Shown in pieces: positions 58,804 to 64,000 of a stretch of DNA of 64,000 nt. Positions within the stretch are counted from its first letter, which is position 1. Every line of letters begins with the position of its first letter. Below the pieces are notes generated by a model. It made no database searches and was not told the origin of the DNA. It saw only the letters and a program-made list of their open reading frames with translations. Source of the stretch: Streptomyces sp. AJS327. Lineage in GTDB: Bacteria > Actinomycetota > Actinomycetes > Streptomycetales > Streptomycetaceae. The translations under genes were made by a program, and so were the position numbers. Location of the stretch: contig NZ_SKBR01000003.1 in NCBI RefSeq assembly GCF_013450295.1, forward strand, positions 744,001-808,000, in the 5' to 3' direction.

Positions 58804-59847
58804 CTACGGGATCGTCGGCGGGCTGGGGTGGAGGAGCCGGACCTCGTGCGAGGCGACGTAGCGTCCCCGCACGTCCCCGAGGGCCACGCGGGCGGGTGTG
58901 GAGAAGAACTCCTCCTCCTGCGCGGTCACCGTGTCCAGGGACTCGAACTGCCGTATCCACACGAACTCCTCCGCGTCGTGCGGGTTGGTCCACGCGGCGG
59001 GCACGGTGATGCCCACCAGGTGGTGCAGCGGGACCAGGGTCCGGTGGAAGAAGGGCAGCCAGGCGTCCATCAGTCCCGGCCGGATGCGGTAGATCCGCAG
59101 TTGGGAGACGGCGGTGCCGCGCGGTGGCCGCGCGCCCGCGCGAGGCTGTCCGAGCGCGGTCCCGGCCTCCGCGACCGTGGCCGCCGGACTGGTCAACACG
59201 GGGACGTCCAGGTCGAGTTCGATGGCCGCTCCCGCCATGGACGCCTGCGCCAGCACCAGTACGTCGACCGAGGGGGCCAGCGTGGCGGCGGCCTCCCGGA
59301 TGGCCTGGTCGTGCCCGGCCTGGTCGCCCGCCCGCAGCAGGTCGAAGGCGTCGGCGCAGAGCCGGTCCTCGACCTGGACGGTCCGTCCCTCCGCCGTCGC
59401 GGTGTCCTCGATGACGGCGCGGCTCGCGGCCCGGTTGCTCTCCAGCGTCGCGATGACCCCGACCCGTCGGTGGCGGACCGCCTGCCGGGCCATCGGCCGG
59501 TCGATCCGGATGACCGGCACGTCCCGGGTGGCGGCGACCACGTCGGTGGCCGGTCCCATCGTCGAGCAGGTGACCACGACGGCGGACGCGCCCTCGTCCA
59601 GGGCGGTGTCCACGTGGTGCTGGAGCCGCGTCACGGTGCGGTCGAAGTCCAGCCCGGGGACGGCGGTGGCCGTGCTGAGCAGGTCCTCGTCGACGAGGTG
59701 CCGGGTGGCCACTCCCGGCAGCGACGACGCCGCCAGGTCCTCGAAGACGGGCGCCAGCGCCGGGACGGTGTGCACGAACGCGAGCCTCGGCGGGGAGCCG
59801 GACCCCGGCCCGGCCGCGCCCGGAGGCGGGGGGACGGCGGCCGTCAC
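58804..59847 (-). CDS. Asp/Glu/hydantoin racemase-family protein fused to a NIPSNAP domain
   Basis: 347 aa from GTG 59847. Residues about 20-225 are a racemase-family domain. The first catalytic Cys is in VVTCSTMGPATD. The position of the second reads VLAQASMAG without Cys, as in decarboxylase-like or isomerase members. Residues about 245-345 are a NIPSNAP (dimeric alpha-beta) domain: LRIYRIRPGLMDAWLPFFHRTLVPLHH and EEFVWIRQFESLDT. The fusion is unusual. GTG overlaps the dehydrogenase stop (GTGA), so they form one operon, probably for breakdown of a small acid. Confidence 0.8.
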   Translation of the reverse strand: MTAAVPPPPGAAGPGSGSPPRLAFVHTVPALAPVFEDLAASSLPGVATRHLVDEDLLSTATAVPGLDFDRTVTRLQHHVDTALDEGASAVVVTCSTMGPATDVVAATRDVPVIRIDRPMARQAVRHRRVGVIATLESNRAASRAVIEDTATAEGRTVQVEDRLCADAFDLLRAGDQAGHDQAIREAAATLAPSVDVLVLAQASMAGAAIELDLDVPVLTSPAATVAEAGTALGQPRAGARPPRGTAVSQLRIYRIRPGLMDAWLPFFHRTLVPLHHLVGITVPAAWTNPHDAEEFVWIRQFESLDTVTAQEEEFFSTPARVALGDVRGRYVASHEVRLLHPSPPTIP

Positions 59848-60872
59848 GGCCGCACCATGACCTTTCCGGGCAGCCGCCGGACGGCGTCGAGCTGGTCCGG
59901 CAGTTCGTTCACCTTCACCGTGCCCTCCAGGAACGAGGCCAGGTCCACCTGGCCGGACAGCACCAGGTCCTGGAGCTTCTCCCAACTGCTCCAGATCCGC
60001 CGCCCGTAGACGCCCTTCCAGTTGAGGACGCGGAGGTTCACGTCCCGCGAGATGTTCACGGGGACGGGGCCGGAGGTGTGGCCGACCGAGATCAGGGTGG
60101 ACTCCAGGCCGAGGGCCTCGAAGACCGTCTCGTAGGCGGGGGGCGCGCCGGACACCTCGAATCCGATCTCCGCGCCGCCCAGCGCCCCCGCGCGGCGGCA
60201 GTGCTCGACCAGGTCGCGCGCCTGCTCGGCGGAGTAGGTGACCGCCCCCTCCGCCGCCGCGCGCTCGCGGCGGGCCGCGTTGGGCTCCAGGACCAGCACC
60301 TCACCCACGCCGAGGGCGCGGAGTTCGGCGATGAGGAACAGCCCGACCGGGCCCGCGCCCGTGATGACCACGGTGCGGTCCTCGACGTTCCCGGCCTGCT
60401 CGATGGCGTGCATCGCCACCCCCGCGGACTCGAACAGCACCGCCTCCGGGCCGATGCCGTCCGCGAGGGCGAAGCAGGCGGACTCGGGCACGGCCACCCG
60501 GGGCGCGAAGGCACCGTCGCGGTTGACGCCGGGGATGGAGATGTGGAGGCAGTTGTGCCGTGCGTCCCGGCGGCAGGCCGCGCAATCGCCGCAGGACACG
60601 TGCGACTCCCCGGCTATCCGCTGCCCGGCGCGGACGGCGGTGACGCCCTCACCGACCCCGACGACGGTGCCGCAGTACTCGTGGCCCATCGTCAGCGGGA
60701 AGGGGCTGCCCCAGTTCGCGGCGCCCGGAGCCCAGTCGGCGAGGGTGTAGTCGGTGCCGCACACGGACGCCGACTCCACCTCGACGAGGACCTCGCCCGG
60801 GCCGGGGGACGGTTCGGGTACGTCGGCGACCTCGATGCCGGGGTGCGGGCCGGACTTGATCACAGCTTCCAT
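59844..60872 (-). CDS. Zinc-dependent alcohol dehydrogenase (threonine dehydrogenase-like)
   Basis: 342 aa from ATG 60872. GroES-like domain with catalytic zinc ligands (SVCGTDYTLADW Cys; TMGHEYCGTVVGVG His-Glu) and the structural zinc Cys cluster CGDCAACRRDARHNC. Rossmann motif: VVITGAGPVGLFLIAELRALG (about residue 170). It is a medium-chain dehydrogenase oxidising a secondary alcohol. The first gene of the two-gene operon with the racemase, next to a transporter. The substrate is unknown. Confidence 0.9.
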   Translation of the reverse strand: MEAVIKSGPHPGIEVADVPEPSPGPGEVLVEVESASVCGTDYTLADWAPGAANWGSPFPLTMGHEYCGTVVGVGEGVTAVRAGQRIAGESHVSCGDCAACRRDARHNCLHISIPGVNRDGAFAPRVAVPESACFALADGIGPEAVLFESAGVAMHAIEQAGNVEDRTVVITGAGPVGLFLIAELRALGVGEVLVLEPNAARRERAAAEGAVTYSAEQARDLVEHCRRAGALGGAEIGFEVSGAPPAYETVFEALGLESTLISVGHTSGPVPVNISRDVNLRVLNWKGVYGRRIWSSWEKLQDLVLSGQVDLASFLEGTVKVNELPDQLDAVRRLPGKVMVRP

Positions 60873-61101
60873 GGTGGTGCCTTCCTTCGGGGGAGAGGGG
60901 GACGGGGGAGAGGACGGGACGGGGACAGGGACGGGGACTGGACGGGGACGGGGACGGGTGGTGTGGACGGTACGGGCGGGATTCCCGGGCGGACGGGGCC
61001 CGGTACGGGCGGGATTCCGGGCCGGGCTGGCCGTGGGCGCGGGGGGCGGAGGGACCGGGCCGGGGTCAGCGCGCCGCCGGGGCGGACGGCACGGGCGGGG
61101 C

Positions 61102-62460
61102 TCAGCGCGCCGCCGGGGCGGTGACGGGGGCCTCCTCGGTGGGCGGGGCGTCGTCGTCCTCCACGCCGTGGTTGGAGGCGAACCGGTTCCACCGGGTCTC
61201 CGGGAGCGTCGCCATCGACGCGATCCCGACGCCGTAGAGGACGGCCAGGACGCCCACGACGCTCCAGGTGGTGCCGGTCGTCGACAGCAGGAGAGCGGCG
61301 ACGAACGGCGCGGTGGACCCGGCGATCAGGTTGTTGAGGGTGTAGACGGCGGCGTGGCCCGAGTAGCGCACCGCGGTGGGGAAGGGCTCCGCGAAGAACG
61401 CCGCCATCACCCCGACCGACAGGAACTGGCAGCCCTGGCTCAGGAGCATGGCCAGCAGCATCAGCGGGGTGTTCCGGGTGTCGAGCAGGGGGAAGAGCGC
61501 CAGCGAACCGCCCAGCGAGGCCGCCATGGTGCAGAACAGGACGCGCTTGCGGCCGAGGCGGTCGGAGAGCGAGCCGCCGAGCGGGATCAGCCCGAGACCG
61601 CACAGGTTCAGCGCGAGGACCAGACCGAAGGTGACGGAACTGGACATGTCCAGGTCGTTGCTGATGTACGCCAGCGCGTAGGTGCTCACGACGTAGCTGA
61701 GGAACGTGTTCGGCAGCCACACCAGGATGAGCCGGATGACGGTGCCACGCTGGGTCCGGAAGACCCGCGCCAGCGGGCGCCGAGTCCGGGCACCGACCTG
61801 GCTCGCCTCGATGAAGACCGGGGACTCCTCGACGTTCCTGCGGATGAAGTAGCCGACCACCGCGATCAGCGCACCCGCCACGAACGGCAGCCGCCAACCC
61901 CAGTCCTTGAGGGCGTCCTCACCGAGCGCGGCCGCCGCGGTGAGCATGAACACCGAGACGATCACCTGGCCGAGCGGATTGCCGAAGTTGACCATGGCGC
62001 CGTAGAAGCCGCGACGGCCGTCGGGCGCGTACTCCAGCGCCATCACCTGCGCGGAACTGGCCTCCCCGCCGAGGCAGAAGCCCTGGAGGAAGCGGAGCAG
62101 GACCAGCCCGACCGGTGCGGCGACGCCGATCGTCTCGTATCCGGGCAGGCAGGCTATCGCCAGGGACACCCCGCCCATCAGCATCAGCGACACCACCATC
62201 GCCTTCTTCCGGCCCGCGCTGTCGGCCATGCGCGCGAAGAAGGCGGCACCGAGCGGGCGGGCCAGGAAGCCGACACCGAACGTGGCGAACGACTGGATGA
62301 CACCGATCGCGGGAGCGGAGTCGGGGAAGAACACGTGCGGGAAGACGACGCCGGCCAGCGCTCCGTAGAGCGCGAAGTCGAACCACTCAAGGGTCGTACC
62401 GACCGTGGTGGCGGTCAGCACCCGGCGATGTGAGGTCACGGGTTCAGCGGAACTCGTCAT
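61102..62460 (-). CDS. MHS-family MFS transporter
   Basis: 452 aa from ATG 62460. Twelve helices. Metabolite:H+ symporter signatures: TTVGTTLEWFDFALYGALAG, RPLGAAFFARMADSAGRKKAMV (motif A), FLQGFCLGGEASSAQVMALEYAPDGRRGFYG and GSLSDRLGRKRVLF. Such proteins import carboxylates, betaines or similar solutes. It fits uptake of the substrate handled by the dehydrogenase and racemase. The C-terminal tail is acidic. Confidence 0.9.
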   Translation of the reverse strand: MTSSAEPVTSHRRVLTATTVGTTLEWFDFALYGALAGVVFPHVFFPDSAPAIGVIQSFATFGVGFLARPLGAAFFARMADSAGRKKAMVVSLMLMGGVSLAIACLPGYETIGVAAPVGLVLLRFLQGFCLGGEASSAQVMALEYAPDGRRGFYGAMVNFGNPLGQVIVSVFMLTAAAALGEDALKDWGWRLPFVAGALIAVVGYFIRRNVEESPVFIEASQVGARTRRPLARVFRTQRGTVIRLILVWLPNTFLSYVVSTYALAYISNDLDMSSSVTFGLVLALNLCGLGLIPLGGSLSDRLGRKRVLFCTMAASLGGSLALFPLLDTRNTPLMLLAMLLSQGCQFLSVGVMAAFFAEPFPTAVRYSGHAAVYTLNNLIAGSTAPFVAALLLSTTGTTWSVVGVLAVLYGVGIASMATLPETRWNRFASNHGVEDDDAPPTEEAPVTAPAAR

Positions 62461-62853
62461 GGAGACACCACCAACAGGGCTGTGGGGACGGGGAGGGGAG
62501 GACCGCGCCGCACCGGGCGAGGGAGGCGAACCCTCGGACGTCCCCGCGCGGCGGGGTGAGCGCGGGACGCCGGATGGCGGGGCGGGCGCGAATCGGTGGG
62601 GATGGCGTGACGCGGCCATTGACGCGACGCGGTCGGTTACGCGTTGACGCGGTCACGTGGTGATGCGCCGCGGTCGGTGACGCGCTGCGGCGGGGTGCGG
62701 AGGCGTGGCGCGGCGGGTGGCGCGACGCGCTGCGATGTGGGGACGCGGTGCGGCGGGGGTGAGCGCGCCGCGTCGAACGGGGGGTCGGAGAGCGTGGAGC
62801 GGGGGAGTCGGGAAGCGGGGGAGTCGGGGAACGGGGAGAACCGGAGGTGCTGC
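62461..62853. other. Gene-free region with short GACGCGGTC-type repeats
   Basis: About 390 bases. G(A)CGCGGT(C/G)-like units recur at 62620-62770. No gene found. It holds the transporter promoter. Confidence 0.45.
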
Positions 62854-63216
62854 TCAGTCCAGGTGCTCGACGGTGAGGAACTCCAGGGGGGTGTCCCCGT
62901 CGTTGACCAGGTCGTGCAGCAGGTAGGCACCGTCACGGAAGACGAAGTGCCGGGTGTCGCCCGCGCGGTAGCTCACCCTGCGGGTGGTGCCGTCGTCGAC
63001 GTGCTGGACGGAGACGCCGTCGCGCAGCGCCGTCCAGAAGTAGTCGAGATCGTGCCGGTGGGCGGGTAGCCGTTCGCCGGGCGGCACCTCGATGTGCCAG
63101 ACGCGCACCCGGTCTGTCTCGGACAGCACGGTCGAGCCGATGACCCGGTTGTAGGCGTTGTCCCGGAACTCCTGCTTCAGGCTCTCACTCCAGCCGCTGA
63201 AACCGGAGGCGATCAC
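62854..63216 (-). CDS. Cupin-domain protein
   Basis: 120 aa from ATG 63216. Single cupin: motif 1 VWHIEVPPGERLPAHRHDLDYFW (His-x-His and Asp ligands) and motif 2 RAGDTRHFVFRDGAYLLHDLVND. Small cupins of this type are found with catabolic operons as isomerases, decarboxylases or binding proteins. Situated between the transporter and the LysR gene. Confidence 0.85.
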   Translation of the reverse strand: MIASGFSGWSESLKQEFRDNAYNRVIGSTVLSETDRVRVWHIEVPPGERLPAHRHDLDYFWTALRDGVSVQHVDDGTTRRVSYRAGDTRHFVFRDGAYLLHDLVNDGDTPLEFLTVEHLD

Positions 63217-63286
63217 GTCGCCAGCCAGGTCAACGCCCTGAGATAGCCACTAGTTCTTGATTTATGGTGCTTCCGATAGCGACCAA

Positions 63287-64000
63287 CTATCGCTTCTCGC
63301 ACACCCTCCGCAGCATCGTGAGGAGGGACCGGCCCAGAACCGGAATCGGCGTCGGGGAGTAGAGGTACAGCTCCCGCAGCAGCGGCGTGGACATCGACCG
63401 GGCGAAGCGGCGGAACGGCGGCGGGACGGTGTTGTCCGGAACCAGGGCGGGACCGAGCCCGACCGTCGCCAGGCGTACGGCCACATCGGTCTGCCGGGTC
63501 GAGGCGGCCCCCTCCGGGGCGATGCCCGCCGCCGCGAACACCTCGTCGAGCGTGCTCGACAGCCCGTGCTCCCGGTCGTAGCGCACCCACGGCCGGTCCC
63601 CGAGCGTCGCGATGTCGACCGTCGCCGCGTCCAGCAGCGGATCGCCCTCCGGCAGGACGACGACGAACTCCTCGGTGCCGACGAACTCCGTCACCTCGAA
63701 CACGGCGGTCGGCTTCGGCCCCACGGCGAAGTCGTGCAGACCCTGGAGCGTCGACCGCTCCAGCTCCTGCGAACTGCGGTACTCGTGCAGGTAGGCGTGT
63801 GCTTCGGGATGGCGCCCGCGCCAGGTCAGCAACGCGGGCGGGACGAGCCCGGCGGCGACCGACAGGACCGTGGCGAACCGCACGTCCCCCTGCTCGCCAC
63901 CGAGTGCCAGGCTCGCCGACCGCTTGGCCCGCTCCGCCGCGGCCAGGGTCCGCCGCGCCTCCCGGAGGAACACCCGGCCCGCGGGCGTCAGCGTGACCCC
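63287..64000 (-). CDS. LysR-family regulator, C-terminal part (runs off the window)
   Basis: About 238 visible codons. The open frame continues to the edge with VTLTPAGRVFLREARRTLAAAERA, the helix that follows the LysR winged helix, so only the DNA-binding N-terminus is missing. The effector domain has FATVLSVAAGLVPPALLTWRGRHPEAHAYLHEY and RQTDVAVRLATVGLGPALVPD. It is likely the activator of the cupin/transporter/dehydrogenase locus, transcribed in the same direction 70 bases upstream of the cupin gene. Confidence 0.88.
   Translation of the reverse strand, partial: GVTLTPAGRVFLREARRTLAAAERAKRSASLALGGEQGDVRFATVLSVAAGLVPPALLTWRGRHPEAHAYLHEYRSSQELERSTLQGLHDFAVGPKPTAVFEVTEFVGTEEFVVVLPEGDPLLDAATVDIATLGDRPWVRYDREHGLSSTLDEVFAAAGIAPEGAASTRQTDVAVRLATVGLGPALVPDNTVPPPFRRFARSMSTPLLRELYLYSPTPIPVLGRSLLTMLRRVCEKR

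Overview
The window looks like chromosomal DNA of a Streptomyces or a close relative. GC is very high, GTG starts and 4-base stop/start overlaps (ATGA/GTGA) are common, and rare TTA codons sit mainly in regulatory and accessory genes. The left end carries core actinobacterial genes: a cold-shock protein, the futalosine-pathway menaquinone genes mqnD and mqnB, and DUF2771 and DUF3027 proteins. Regulators are of actinobacterial types (SARP, DUF397/DUF5753, LuxR, TetR, BlaI/M56).

Layout. 0-5.5 kb: core genes. 6-9.2 kb: copper chaperone and CsoR repressor with no copA between them, a BlaI/M56 pair and a GNAT. 9.7-12.2 kb: a methyltransferase, a LuxR-type regulator and a Fur-family repressor. 13.4-33.3 kb: an unusual biosynthetic gene cluster. 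Its minus-strand genes encode an MshA-like glycosyltransferase, a MetRS-like protein with a degenerate KMSKS loop, an SDR, a PrpF-fold isomerase, a glutamine-dependent asparagine-synthase homologue, a DinB/maleylpyruvate-isomerase-family protein, a phosphopantetheinyl transferase fused in frame to an acyl carrier protein, an amino acid:[carrier protein] ligase, an AurF-like diiron N-oxygenase, two methyltransferases and a MaoC protein. Plus-strand genes encode a PIG-L deacetylase, a secreted C39-like peptidase and a large TTA-containing SARP/NB-ARC/TPR regulator.

The most exciting reading is that this cluster joins a mycothiol-like toolkit (MshA-type transferase, PIG-L deacetylase, tRNA-synthetase-like ligase, DinB protein) to carrier-protein-bound amino acid N-oxidation (ligase, ACP, AurF-like enzyme). 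I cannot match that combination to a known compound. It is an inference from family assignments.

33.6-42.4 kb: two TetR systems with clear double operators, a membrane protein, a methyltransferase, a Ser/Thr kinase with TPR repeats, a Cmx/CmlR-type efflux pump and a PQQ-propeller lipoprotein. 42.4-47.8 kb: a decayed regulator, an XRE/HD pair and a graspetide (ATP-grasp RiPP) operon of precursor, ATP-grasp ligase and PIMT-like methyltransferase. 47.4-50.3 kb: a polytopic NACHT NTPase whose frame runs antisense into the methyltransferase. 50.5-58.7 kb: small accessory genes, including duplicated DUF397 genes, a NUDIX hydrolase, an F420-type reductase behind a MerR-like promoter, and a regulator/methyltransferase module flanked by a 386-bp near-identical direct repeat. 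58.8-64 kb: a probable catabolic locus (racemase-NIPSNAP fusion, zinc dehydrogenase, MHS transporter, cupin, LysR).
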